Shown here: piece by piece, positions 24,104 to 32,557 of the stretch
Layout: the number at the start of each line of letters is the position of its first letter
Numbering within the stretch: the stretch's first letter is position 1
From: Cardiobacterium sp. Marseille-Q4385
Lineage (GTDB): Bacteria > Pseudomonadota > Gammaproteobacteria > Cardiobacteriales > Cardiobacteriaceae
DNA length: 64,000 bases
Assembly: GCF_916618745.1 (NCBI RefSeq)
Contig: NZ_OU745373.1
Coordinates: 2,432,501-2,496,500, forward strand
Reading direction: 5' to 3'
The notes under the pieces: generated by a model
Seen by the model: only the letters and a program-made list of their open reading frames with translations
The model's database searches: none
What the model was told of the DNA's origin: nothing
Made by a program: the position numbers and the translations under genes

Positions 24104-25213
24104 ATGAAAAAACTCGGCATCGTCGGCTGGCGCGGCATGGTCGGCTCCGTACTCGTAGAGCGGATGCAGGCAGAAGGCGACTTCGCTCACGTCGAAACCA
24201 CCCTCTTTTCCACCTCGCAAGCAGGCGAAGCAGCCCCCGCCTTTGCCGGTAGTGGCAAAACCCTGCAAGACGCGCACAACCTCGACGCGCTCGCGGCGAT
24301 GGACATCATCCTCACCTGCCAGGGCGGCGATTACAGCAAGGCCATCCACCCACAACTGCGCGCGCGCGGCTGGGACGGCTACTGGATTGATGCCGCCTCT
24401 GCCCTGCGCATGGACGATCGCGCCGTCATCATCCTTGACCCGGTCAACCGTCACGTCATCGACGCCGCCATCCGCGACGGCAAAAAAGACTTCATCGGCG
24501 GCAACTGCACCGTCTCCCTGATGCTGATGGCGCTCGGCGGCCTCTTTGAAAACGACCTCGTCGAATGGGCAACCAGCATGACCTATCAGGCAGCCTCTGG
24601 CGCGGGCGCGAAAAACATGCGCGAACTGCTCGCCGGCATGGGCTACCTACACGCACAAGTGGCGGGCGAACTCGCTGACGCGCACAGCGCCATCCTCGAC
24701 ATCGACCGCAAAGTCAGCGCCGCCCTGCGAAGCGACGACTACCCCAAAGCCAACTTTGGCGTGCCGCTCGCTGGCAGCCTCATCCCGTGGATTGACGCCG
24801 ACCTCGGCAACGGCCAATCCAAAGAAGAATGGAAAGGCGGGGTGGAAAGCAACAAAATCCTGGGCCGCAGCGCCAACCCCATTCCGGTGGACGGCCTCTG
24901 CATCCGCGTCGGCGCGATGCGTTGCCACAGCCAGGCGCTGACCCTGAAACTGAAAAAAGACCTGCCGATTGCCGAAATCGAACAACTGCTCGCCAAACAC
25001 AACGACTGGGTGAAAGTCGTCCCCAACGAAAAAGAAGCGAGCATGCAGGAACTCAGCCCGGCCAAAGTCAGCGGTACCCTGAGCGTACCGGTCGGTCGCC
25101 TGCGCAAACTGGCAATGGGCGGGGAATACATCAGCGCCTTCACCGTTGGCGACCAGCTGTTATGGGGCGCGGCAGAACCGCTGCGCCGCATACTGCGCAT
25201 CCTGGTGGACTGA
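24104..25213 (+). CDS. asd: Aspartate-semialdehyde dehydrogenase
   Basis: The 369-residue protein matches the gammaproteobacterial Asd: GIVGWRGMVGSVL nucleotide-binding loop at residues 5-17, FIGGNCTVSLMLMALGGLF with catalytic Cys135, and a basic/His catalytic region with CIRVGAMRCHSQALTLKL. It reduces aspartyl phosphate to aspartate semialdehyde, the branch point to lysine, diaminopimelate, threonine and methionine. RBS AGAGGAA precedes the ATG. A strong terminator follows, so it is probably a single-gene unit. Confidence 0.97.
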   Translation: MKKLGIVGWRGMVGSVLVERMQAEGDFAHVETTLFSTSQAGEAAPAFAGSGKTLQDAHNLDALAAMDIILTCQGGDYSKAIHPQLRARGWDGYWIDAASALRMDDRAVIILDPVNRHVIDAAIRDGKKDFIGGNCTVSLMLMALGGLFENDLVEWATSMTYQAASGAGAKNMRELLAGMGYLHAQVAGELADAHSAILDIDRKVSAALRSDDYPKANFGVPLAGSLIPWIDADLGNGQSKEEWKGGVESNKILGRSANPIPVDGLCIRVGAMRCHSQALTLKLKKDLPIAEIEQLLAKHNDWVKVVPNEKEASMQELSPAKVSGTLSVPVGRLRKLAMGGEYISAFTVGDQLLWGAAEPLRRILRILVD

Positions 25214-25231
25214 TTGGCCGCTTGATGCAGC

Positions 25232-25258
25232 AAAAACGGCGGGCAACCGCCGTTTTTT
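25232..25258 (+). terminator. Terminator after asd
   Basis: AAAACGGCGG, loop GCAA, CCGCCGTTTTTT. Strong stem and T run, 19 nt after the asd stop. Confidence 0.9.
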
Positions 25259-25260
25259 AT

Positions 25261-25660
25261 TTTCTGTTTAGCATTTATCCCGCTTGGCGGGGCCAGTGTT
25301 TGTGCCGCTTGGCGGGCGTAGGGCGGGCTTCAGCCCGCCGCAACAGCACCGCTTCATCTTCATCATGATGGGCTGAAGCCCATCATGTGCGAAACCCAGT
25401 AATCACGTCGCTTGACGGGTCCAGTAATGACACCGCTTGGCGGACTCAGCATTGACGTCGCTTGGTGGCATTTTCGCTGGCACCATCATGCTACGAAGAA
25501 AGAATAAGGTAGAGACGTTGCCTGCAACATCTCAAAAAAAAAGTGAAGCGACAGAATCCAGCAAACACGCCGCTTGGCGGCATTCCGCGTCGCAGGGCGG
25601 CTTTTTTGTCGAAGCGGGTAGGGCGCGGGGTAGGGGACAGTAACGCCGAGACCCCTCAGC
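25261..25660. repeat. Gene-free stretch of degenerate short repeats
   Basis: No gene is evident between asd and ampG. The stretch contains at least six CCGCTTGGCGG-like words (about 25279, 25303, 25411, 25432, 25459 and 25570), the later ones spaced about 20-30 bp with CAGTAATGAC-like DNA between them; a pair of larger palindromes (GGGCGGGCTTCAGCCCGCC near 25321-25340 and GATGGGCTGAAGCCCATC near 25367-25384); and GTAGAGACGTTGCCTGCAAC at about 25510. The same three kinds of word recur in the rsxC tail, and the first recurs at 39850-39950. Confidence 0.75.
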
Positions 25661-25719
25661 AGGTGAACCCAGCGGCGGGAAGGTCTATGATTGCCACCTT
25701 TTCCGACCGACCGCTTCCC

Positions 25720-27324
25720 ATGACCACTCCCCGCTTCTTCCAGTCTGCCGCCATTTACACCGACCGCCGCGCCATCAGCCTCTTTTTCCTCGGCTTTGCC
25801 GCTGGCCTCCCGTTTCTTCTCATCTTTTCCAGCCTCTCTATCTGGCTGAATGAAGCGGGCGTCGAGCGTGGCACGGTGACCCGTTTCAGCTGGGCGGCGC
25901 TCGCTTATTCCTGCAAGTTCATCTGGTCGCCGCTGGTCGATACCTTGCCGCTACCGCTCTTGACCCGCCGTCTCGGGCGGCGCCGGGCCTGGCTTGCCGC
26001 CGCACAGTGCGTCGTCATCGCTGCCATCTGCCTGATGGCGCTCATCAATCCCGCCGATGGCGAAGCGCTGTCGCTGATGGCGCTCGCCGCTGTCCTCCTC
26101 GGTTTTTCAGCAGCGACGCAGGATATTGTGATTGACGCCTACCGCATCGAAGCGGCGGCGGGCGACAGCGCGATGCAGGCGGCGATGGCGGCGACCTACA
26201 CGGCGGGCTACCGCTGCGGCATGATTGTTTCCGGTGCGGGGGCGTTGTTGCTGGCGACCTGGTTCGGCTCGACCATGCAGCATTATGATTACGCCGCCTG
26301 GCGGGCGACCTATTTCTGCATGGCGGCGGTGATGGGCATCGGCCTCGCCACGACGTTGATATTGCGTGAACCGCCGACCTCCGGCGGTGTGAACACGCTG
26401 CGTCCCGTCGCCGATAATCTGCGCCTGCTTGCGCTCTTTGCCGTTGCTGTCGTCGTGCTGATCGCCGTTTACCGCCTGCTCAGTGGTCTGCCCGCCGCCA
26501 GCAGCGTCCTTGGCGGTTTTCTGCGCGAGAGTCTGCGTCTTACCGGCGGACTGGCGGCAGCGGCTTTGGTCGGTACGGTGTGCGTGCGTGCGGGGCTGGT
26601 CAGTCGTGAGCTGGCGTGGCAGACGTGGCTGGAACCGGTCGCCGACTTTTTCCGCCGCTACGGGCGCGTGGCGGTGTTGCTCCTGGCGCTCATCGGCCTT
26701 TACCGCAGCACGGATATTGTTTCCGGTGCCATCAGCAACGTGTTCTATCAGGACTTGGGCTACAGCAAGACGGAAATCGCCAGTGCGGTGAAGGTTTTTG
26801 GCGTGGTGATGACGCTGGTAGGCGGTTTCCTCGGCGGGATGCTGGCGCAGCGCTACGCGCTGATGCGGATGATGATGCTCGGCGCGCTACTCACCGTCGG
26901 CACCAATCTGCTTTTCATTCTGCTGGCTTGGTACGGCGACAAATCGCTGCTTGCCACCGTGCAGGGTTTGCCCGTATTGCCGCCGCTGGAAGGGGTGATC
27001 CACGCCGTGCAGGCGGGTGTCGCCACCGCTTTCCGCAGTCATAACTGGCTGCTCTACGGCGTGGTCGGTTTCGACAATCTTGCGGCGGGGCTGGCCAGCT
27101 CGGTCTTCGTCGCCTTTCTGTCGTCGCTGACCAGCATCCGCTTTACCGCCGTGCAGTACGCCATTTTCAGTTCGCTGATGACGCTCCTGCCGAAAACGCT
27201 TGGCGGCTACTCCGGCAGCATTGTCACCGCTGTCGGCTATCCCGCCTTTTTCATGATTACCTCGCTGATCGGCGTGCCGGTGCTGCTGCTCGTGTACTGG
27301 GCGGAGCGGCGCCTGCGCCCGTGA
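25720..27324 (+). CDS. ampG: AmpG-type muropeptide permease
   Basis: The 534-residue protein is a major-facilitator transporter with AmpG blocks: LFFLGFAAGLPFLLIFSSLS, WAALAYSCKFIWSPLVDTLP, GRRRAWLAAAQ, SAATQDIVIDAYRIE, GSTMQHYDYAAWRATYF. AmpG imports GlcNAc-anhydroMurNAc peptides for cell-wall recycling and controls ampC induction where present. It is longer than E. coli AmpG (491 aa): an extra hydrophobic region at about residues 235-305 interrupts the central loop. I start at 25720, which gives a short polar lead before the first membrane segment; the frame stays open to 25543 through repeat DNA. Confidence 0.88.
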   Translation: MTTPRFFQSAAIYTDRRAISLFFLGFAAGLPFLLIFSSLSIWLNEAGVERGTVTRFSWAALAYSCKFIWSPLVDTLPLPLLTRRLGRRRAWLAAAQCVVIAAICLMALINPADGEALSLMALAAVLLGFSAATQDIVIDAYRIEAAAGDSAMQAAMAATYTAGYRCGMIVSGAGALLLATWFGSTMQHYDYAAWRATYFCMAAVMGIGLATTLILREPPTSGGVNTLRPVADNLRLLALFAVAVVVLIAVYRLLSGLPAASSVLGGFLRESLRLTGGLAAAALVGTVCVRAGLVSRELAWQTWLEPVADFFRRYGRVAVLLLALIGLYRSTDIVSGAISNVFYQDLGYSKTEIASAVKVFGVVMTLVGGFLGGMLAQRYALMRMMMLGALLTVGTNLLFILLAWYGDKSLLATVQGLPVLPPLEGVIHAVQAGVATAFRSHNWLLYGVVGFDNLAAGLASSVFVAFLSSLTSIRFTAVQYAIFSSLMTLLPKTLGGYSGSIVTAVGYPAFFMITSLIGVPVLLLVYWAERRLRP

Positions 27325-27387
27325 TGCGTATGGGTTTCGGCGGGGCGCGGCTATACAATAGCCGCCCCCTTTATTCTTTCGCTTGCC

Positions 27388-28359
27388 ATGAATCCCATTC
27401 GCCGTCTGCGGCTTGACCCTTTCCTCATGATGATCCTGCTGATGGTGCTCGCAGCGACCATCGTCCCCGCACAAGGCATCGGCAAGACCTTCTTCAAGCA
27501 CCTCACCACCGCTGCCATCGCACTGCTGTTTTTCATGCACGGCGCCAAGCTCTCGCGCGAGGCCATTCTTGCCGGCGTCGGCCACTGGCGGCTGCACAGT
27601 CTGGTGCTGGCGACGACGTTCATCCTCTTTCCGCTGCTCGGCCTTGCCTTGTACCCACTGACGCCGTCGCTCATCCCGCCTGATATTTACCAGGGTTTCC
27701 TCTATCTCTGCGCCCTGCCCGCCACGGTGCAATCCGCTATCGCCTTCACCTCAGTGGCGCGCGGCAACATCGCCGCCGCCGTGTGCAGCGCCGCACTATC
27801 CAGCCTGCTGGGCGTCTTCCTCTCGCCCATCCTCGTCGGCCTGCTCCTCAGTGCGCAGGGGCAGACAGATCTGTTCCATTCGGTGCAGGCGGTCATGCTG
27901 CAACTGCTGCTGCCTTTCGTCCTCGGTCATCTCGCGCGGCCATGGCTTGCCAACTGGATCAGCAGGAACCGCCGCCTGATCAAAATTACCGACCAGTCTT
28001 CCATCCTGCTCGTCGTCTATACCGCGTTCAGTGAGGCGGTACTGGAAGGCATCTGGGGTAAAGTGAGCGTGGCGACGCTGATTCTCATCGCTGTCGTTTC
28101 CTGCCTGCTGCTCGCCGTCGTCCTCGTCTTCACCACTTACAGCGCCCGCGCCCTCGGTTTCAGCAAGGAAGATGAAATCACCATTGTCTTCTGCGGCTCG
28201 AAGAAAAGCCTCGCCAACGGAATCCCGATGGCGAACATCCTCTTTCCGCCTGCGACCGTCGGCATTCTGGTGTTGCCACTGATGCTCTTCCACCAGATTC
28301 AGCTGATGGTCTGCGCCGTCCTCGCACAGCGCTATGCCCGCCGTCCACAAGAGAACTGA
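27388..28359 (+). CDS. YfeH-type bile-acid:sodium-symporter-fold transporter
   Basis: The 323-residue protein has about ten membrane segments. It matches the SBF-like family that includes E. coli YfeH: FFKHLTTAAIALLFFMHGAKLS, LCALPATVQSAIAFTSVARGN, and FCGSKKSLANGIPMA near residue 270. The unwound helix-crossing motifs of this fold are present. Substrate is unknown. It begins 63 nt after ampG and is followed after 1 nt by the Nudix gene. Confidence 0.87.
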   Translation: MNPIRRLRLDPFLMMILLMVLAATIVPAQGIGKTFFKHLTTAAIALLFFMHGAKLSREAILAGVGHWRLHSLVLATTFILFPLLGLALYPLTPSLIPPDIYQGFLYLCALPATVQSAIAFTSVARGNIAAAVCSAALSSLLGVFLSPILVGLLLSAQGQTDLFHSVQAVMLQLLLPFVLGHLARPWLANWISRNRRLIKITDQSSILLVVYTAFSEAVLEGIWGKVSVATLILIAVVSCLLLAVVLVFTTYSARALGFSKEDEITIVFCGSKKSLANGIPMANILFPPATVGILVLPLMLFHQIQLMVCAVLAQRYARRPQEN

Positions 28360-28360
28360 C

Positions 28361-29227
28361 ATGACCTACCTCATCCGCATTCAACAACTCAACAACGCCA
28401 ACCTCGCCGAATATCGCCCGCTCATTCTGGACGGCGACGCCGTCGGCCTCATCTGGGAACACAACCTTGCCCGCCTGCGCGCGCACGGTATCGTTCTGCG
28501 AGAAGAGGGCGCGCGCTACATCTGGGACGCCCCCGCCGATTTCGCCGCCCGCAACCGTCTGCTCGCCAATCTCGCCGCTGCGCTCTATCGTAGTGGCTAC
28601 ATCAGCGGCTGGCGCGACGAAAAACTGCCGCTGCTTGCCAGCCTGCATCATCCCGCCCGCGCCCTGATCGAACGTGCCGCCGCGCCGGTGCTGGGTGTTT
28701 GCGGTTACGGCGTACATGCAAACGGCATCACCGAACGTGATGGCGTGCCGCATATGTGGATTGCCCGCCGCGCGGCAAGCAAATCCGTCGAACCGGGCAA
28801 ACTCGACCAGATTGCCGCCGGCGGCATCCCGCACGGCATCGGTATCCTTGCCAACCTCATCAAAGAAAGCGGCGAAGAGGCGGCTATTCCTGAAGCCCTG
28901 GCGCGGCAGGCGCGGCCTGTTGGCACCATCAGCTACACCGCGCAAACCGAAAACGGCATCCGTGCTGATCTGCTCTACCTCTACGATCTGCATCTGCCAG
29001 CGGATTTCCGCCCCGTAAACAGCGACGGCGAAGTCGCTGAATTCCTCTGCCTGCCGCTGGATGAGGTCGCCCGCCTTGTACGCGAAACGGAAGAATTCAA
29101 GCTGAATTCCGCCGTGGTCGTCATCGACTACCTCATTCGCCACGGTTACCTCACGCCGGACGACATTCCCGAGTATCCCGACCTCTGCCGCGACATCCGC
29201 CGCATTCACCCGCTGTTAGGACAATAA
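28361..29227 (+). CDS. Nudix hydrolase with N-terminal DUF4743
   Basis: The 288-residue protein has an N-terminal DUF4743 region (about 1-110; LILDGDAVGLIWEHN, RNRLLANLAAALYRSGYISG) and a Nudix domain (about 125-270) with box AGGIPHGIGILANLIKESGE followed by EAAIP. Compared with the Nudix consensus, the first glutamate of the box (usually G-E) reads G-I, while K-E-x-x-E-E is kept. Relatives are fused to or resemble thiamine pyrophosphokinase-linked Nudix enzymes that hydrolyse damaged thiamine diphosphates. The ATG lies 1 nt after the transporter stop. Confidence 0.82.
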   Translation: MTYLIRIQQLNNANLAEYRPLILDGDAVGLIWEHNLARLRAHGIVLREEGARYIWDAPADFAARNRLLANLAAALYRSGYISGWRDEKLPLLASLHHPARALIERAAAPVLGVCGYGVHANGITERDGVPHMWIARRAASKSVEPGKLDQIAAGGIPHGIGILANLIKESGEEAAIPEALARQARPVGTISYTAQTENGIRADLLYLYDLHLPADFRPVNSDGEVAEFLCLPLDEVARLVRETEEFKLNSAVVVIDYLIRHGYLTPDDIPEYPDLCRDIRRIHPLLGQ

Positions 29228-29231
29228 GCCC

Positions 29232-29759
29232 ATGCACATTCGCATCATTACCCCGACCCTTGCCCATGAAGCTGCCTTGCTTGCCTACCAGCAGGCATTG
29301 GCTGCGGCTGATATTCCCGTGCACGGTGCCTATTTCGACCTCTTTCCGGACATTCCGTCCTGGCTTGCCGCCTGCGCCGCCCCGGCGGGAACACGGCTGC
29401 CAAATGGCATCATCAAAGTGGTGGACAGCAACTGGATTGCCTGGGACGACGACAGCGCTCGCGTGGTTGGCGTGATTAACCTGCGTCACACGCTGAACGA
29501 TTACCTGCGTGCCTACGGCGGCCATATCGGCTACGGTGTCCATCCTGCTTGTTGGAATCAGGGTATCGCTACCCGGATGCTGACGCACGCGTTGCAATAC
29601 AGCGACTCGCTCGGTCTCCGTGAATTACTGCTGGTGTGCGCGGTGGATAATCCCGCTTCGGCACGAGTCATCGAAAAAAACGGCGGCGAACGGCTGGATA
29701 CCGTCGACCATGAAGGTGAGCGCCTCTACCGCTACCGCATCCGCCGCAACGATGTATAG
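29232..29759 (+). CDS. GNAT-family N-acetyltransferase
   Basis: The 175-residue protein has GNAT features: VVGVINLRHTLND (beta strand), HIGYGVHPACWNQGIATRM with the acetyl-CoA-binding Q-x-x-x-x-G/A pattern, and a C-terminal VIEKNGGERLDTVDHEG. Substrate is unknown; the layout fits acetylation of small molecules or amino groups. It starts 4 nt after the Nudix gene. The tRNA-Lys cluster follows. Confidence 0.87.
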   Translation: MHIRIITPTLAHEAALLAYQQALAAADIPVHGAYFDLFPDIPSWLAACAAPAGTRLPNGIIKVVDSNWIAWDDDSARVVGVINLRHTLNDYLRAYGGHIGYGVHPACWNQGIATRMLTHALQYSDSLGLRELLLVCAVDNPASARVIEKNGGERLDTVDHEGERLYRYRIRRNDV

Positions 29760-29808
29760 CCCCGTGTCAGCAAAAACAAAAACCTAGCAAAAGATTGCCG
29801 CAAATGCC

Positions 29809-29836
29809 TTGCATCGAAAAAATAATTTGGCATAAT
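29809..29836 (+). promoter_or_regulatory. Promoter of the tRNA-Lys cluster
   Basis: TTGCAT at 29809-29814 and CATAAT at 29831-29836 with 16 bp between, followed by a GC-rich GCGCGCCC stretch just after the -10. That G+C discriminator is typical of stable-RNA promoters under stringent control. Confidence 0.65.
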
Positions 29837-29859
29837 GCGCGCCCTCAAACGGACAACAC

Positions 29860-29934
29860 GGGTCGTTAGCTCAGTGGTAGAGCAGTTGGCTTTTAACCAA
29901 TTGGTCGAAGGTTCGAATCCTTCACGACCCACCA
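29860..29934 (+). tRNA. tRNA-Lys (anticodon TTT), copy 1
   Basis: 75-nt cloverleaf: acceptor GGGTCGT/ACGACCC, D arm GCTCAGTGGTAGAGC, anticodon loop CTTTTAA with TTT, T arm GAAGGTTCGAATCCTTC, CCA encoded. Confidence 0.97.
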
Positions 29935-29971
29935 TTTAACCTTCCGTTTGCCCTTTTCCTTTATACATTGC

Positions 29972-30046
29972 GGGTCGTTAGCTCAGTGGTAGAGCAGTTG
30001 GCTTTTAACCAATTGGTCGAAGGTTCGAATCCTTCACGACCCACCA
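29972..30046 (+). tRNA. tRNA-Lys (anticodon TTT), copy 2
   Basis: Identical 75-nt sequence to copy 1, 37 nt downstream. Confidence 0.97.
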
Positions 30047-30058
30047 CCGCTTTCACAT

Positions 30059-30134
<76 letters not shown>

Positions 30135-30168
30135 GATTCTTCTTTAATTATAATCTCCTTGTTGAGGT

Positions 30169-30194
30169 GCCGCGTAGATATCGCGGCTTTTTTA
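30169..30194 (+). terminator. Terminator of the tRNA-Lys cluster
   Basis: GCCGCG/CGCGGC stem with a 7-nt loop and a T7 run, 35 nt after the last tRNA. Confidence 0.82.
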
Positions 30195-30255
30195 TATCCG
30201 TTTGCCGGATATTACGTTTTCTCCGCTCTCGTGCAGGATATAGTTAAACATCTAA

Positions 30256-31097
30256 GAACGTGTTCATAATCTCAGCCTCTGCTGTAAACTATCGGCATGA
30301 ACAGAAAAACCTACCCAAGCGATATCAGTCGCGAGCAATTTGCGCCTCTCCTCCCCCTGCTGGAAAGTGCCCGTAAACGCACAGCGCCACGCCAGGTGGA
30401 CTTGTACGATGTCTTTTGTGCCATTCTCTACCTGCAACGCACTGGCTGCTCCTGGCGCGCTTTGCCGGGCGATTTCCCCAAATGGCGCACCGTGCATTCC
30501 TACTTCCAGAGATGGACTGAGCCACGCGAGAGTGGCATCAGCATCCTTGAGGAAGCATTAAAAAAATCAGGTAGTTGCGGAGCGTCGCAAGCAGGGGCGC
30601 CATGAAGCAACCACTTTCCTGATTATTGATGCGCAGAGTGTGAAGAACACGGATACCGCCATGGAAAAAGGCTACGATGCGGGCAAGAAGGTTAGCGGTA
30701 TCAAGCGGCATATAGCGGTTGACACGCAGGGTTTGCCGCATGCCCTTGCGGTGACGACGGCGGATGTTACGGATAGAAAAGGTTGTCTTTTGGCATTAAA
30801 ACGCGAGCTGGATAATCTTGGTGCGATACAAAAAATCCTTGCTGACGGTGGTTACACAGGTAAAGCATTTGCTTCGTCGGTACAGGAGTTGATGGGTGCG
30901 GAGGTAGAGATTGCCAAACGAAACGAATTGCACCGTTTTGCAGTATTGCCGAAGCGATGGGTAGTAGAGCGCAGTTTTTCCTGGTTGGAAAAGAATAGGC
31001 GGCTTTGGAAAAACTGCGAGCGTAAGTTGAGTACCAGTCTGCAAATGGTAGCTTTGGCTTTCTTGGGAGTCCTGCTACGAAGACTATGAACACGTTC
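30256..31097 (+). mobile_element. IS5-family element, copy B (842 bp, apparently intact)
   Basis: Ends are inverted repeats beginning GAACGTGTTCATA and ending ACTATGAACACGTTC, with TAA on both sides (30253-30255 and 31098-31100). It differs from copy A by scattered substitutions and retains the 10 bp that copy A lacks. The two copies face each other across about 26 kb, so recombination between them would invert the intervening segment. Confidence 0.92.
30297..31089 (+). CDS. IS5-type DDE transposase, two frames joined at an A7 run
   Basis: The first frame (30297-30605) encodes the N-terminal region with DVFCAILYLQRTGCSWRALP. The second (in phase with 30640-31089) encodes FLIIDAQSVKNTD, KRHIAVDTQGLPHA, LADGGYTGKAF and RWVVERSFSWLEKNRRL, which carry the DDE residues. 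The frames connect by a +1 shift (or loss of one A) in the run of seven A at about 30560-30566; a -1 shift would meet TAG at once. Slippage of this type is common in the family. Product about 263 residues. Confidence 0.85.
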
Positions 31098-31137
31098 TAA
31101 AAAATCGTAATGGTGTGCGTCGCCTGGCCGGGCCCTA

Positions 31138-32045
31138 TAAAAATCGCTATGGCTAATATGCTTAATTATTCATACAGATATTAAATAATAGGTCAATATT
31201 ATTTAATCGAAGTTTATTGCGAATAGATTTAATCCATGCCCATTTATGCTCGATTGGGTTTAAGTCAGGACTATAAGGTGGAAGCCATAATATCCTATGC
31301 CCATTCTTCTTTAATAAATCAGCTATCTCGCTGCTTTTATGAAAAGCTGCATTATCCATCACAACTACACTGTTTTTTGGCAGTTCAGGTAACAAGGTTT
31401 GCTCCACCCACGCCTTAAAAATATCAGTATTAATGCTATGCTCGAACAAGCCAACAGCAAATAGCTTGTTCTCATATACCGCACCTATAGCATTAACTTG
31501 ATTTTTACCATGCCAATCATGCTCAGCGTAACAACGCTGTCCTCTAAGTGAATAACCATATCGCCTGATCCAGTCTTTGCGGAAGCCACTCTCGTCAATA
31601 TATACCAAAGGTAGATTGCGCTTACGGAAGCAGGTCTGAAAACGTTGGAACCAATTCCGTTTAATCGGACAAGCCTTGGGGTGTTTCAGTATCGTCTTTT
31701 TTTACTAAATTTATTGCGTAGCATAGCCTTTCTGATAGCAGCGGGTGTGCATTTGAATCGTTTGGCACGTTCGCTTAGGTAATCTGTTGGATACATCTCA
31801 ATATCAGCCAGGAGTTCTTCTGTGCGGATCTTTTTCGGTGGTCGTTTTTGTGGTGTTTTGGCTTTTTCAGGATGTTTCTTCCAATTTTGAATGGTCGTGA
31901 AATGGATCCCAAATAGTGCAGCAGTAGTTCGAACCGATAATCCACGACTTAATGTTTCCAGGACTTTTTTACGAAAGTCGGGAGAGTAGGCCATAATCAT
32001 TCTCCTGTATGAAAAAATAAGAATTTTAGCTATACACGATTTTTA
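31138..32045 (-). mobile_element. IS630-family element (908 bp)
   Basis: Inverted ends TAAAAATCGCTATGGCTAA (left) and TAAAAATCGTGTATAGCTAA (right, read inward), flanked by TA dinucleotides at 31136-31137 and 32046-32047, the usual IS630/Tc1 target duplication. It is inserted next to or within a dispersed repeat whose right half continues at 32048-32098. It is more AT-rich than the host DNA. Confidence 0.85.
31162..32000 (-). CDS. IS630-type transposase, two frames with a -1 shift
   Basis: The first frame (32000 to 31686) is a helix-turn-helix domain: MAYSPDFRKKVLETLSRGLS, TAALFGIHFTTIQNWKKHP. The second (open from about 31690 to 31162) continues KHPKACPIKRNWFQRFQ and holds the catalytic blocks VYIDESGFRKDW, VVVMDNAAFHK and WLPPYSPDLNPIEHKW (DDE). 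The frames connect by a -1 shift at the A7 run in AGTAAAAAAAGACG (about 31700), a normal slippery site. The element therefore looks functional. Confidence 0.85.
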
Positions 32046-32055
32046 TAGGAACCCA

Positions 32056-32095
32056 CCGTACTACCTGTACTGTCTGCGGCGACGCGCCTTGTTAC
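32056..32095 (-). repeat. Dispersed intergenic repeat, copy 2
   Basis: Reads CCGTACTACCTGTACTGTC, then TGCGGCGACGCGCCTTGTT. Its reverse complement aligns with 21751-21804. The match to a neisserial intergenic repeat core is closer here than at copy 1 (recalled, not searched). It directly abuts the right end of the IS630 element. Confidence 0.65.
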
Positions 32096-32450
32096 ACTTT
32101 TTTGTCTATTCAACATAAAAGTCTGTTGCTGAATCAAGTAACATCGGAAAATTACAATAAATAGCTATGATCAGCCATGAATTGATAGGATTTTGGGGAG
32201 TGCTGGAATTTCGCACTCTGAAATTTTAATCGACTGATATTGCTGATATTTTTACTTAATTTTATTCCGTAGTTATTGGGTTTTGTCCTTATCTTGGTTA
32301 GCAGAGATAGAGAAGTAATATAACTATATAAATTCTAATTAAATATAATCTTTGCCTTTACGATATTCGGCAAAGGTTGATCATGAAAGAGAAACTCGAT
32401 TCGCCCACTCATACCAATCCTAGAAAGTAGTTAGTGTGTCTAACTGGATA

Positions 32451-32481
32451 CCCATAAAAATCGTACGGCAATTTTTATGGG
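32451..32481. repeat. 31-bp palindrome made of two IS630-like ends
   Basis: CCCATAAAAATCG and CAATTTTTATGGG face each other around TACGG. Each arm matches the outer end of the neighbouring IS630 element (CCTATAAAAATCG). As at that element's right end, CCGTATTACC-type repeat DNA follows within about 10 bp (32486 on). This looks like an internally deleted, end-only derivative. Confidence 0.55.
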
Positions 32482-32557
32482 AAACCTGCGCCGTATTACC
32501 GGTGCTGCCTTCTTACCTCTCAGCCGGGAGGGGTATCGGCACGCTGCTTTTGTGTCT

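Larger units (their letters stand above)
32048..32557. other. Gene-free AT-rich interval with repeat remnants
   Basis: No gene is supported over these 510 bases. It contains dispersed-repeat copy 2 (32056-32095), a run of AT-rich DNA without coding signal (32100-32440), a 31-bp palindrome of IS630-like ends (32451-32481) and a weak third repeat copy (about 32486-32518). Confidence 0.7.

Noticed and set aside
25261..25470. CCAAGCGG/CCGCTTGG words as an Actinobacillus-type uptake sequence (ACAAGCGGT)
   Set aside because: The word lacks the required A-C start and final T, and it occurs in spaced tandem units with conserved flanks, which fits a hairpin repeat better.
25543..25719. An upstream extension of ampG
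   Set aside because: It runs through dispersed repeat DNA and lacks similarity to AmpG; the transporter begins at 25720.
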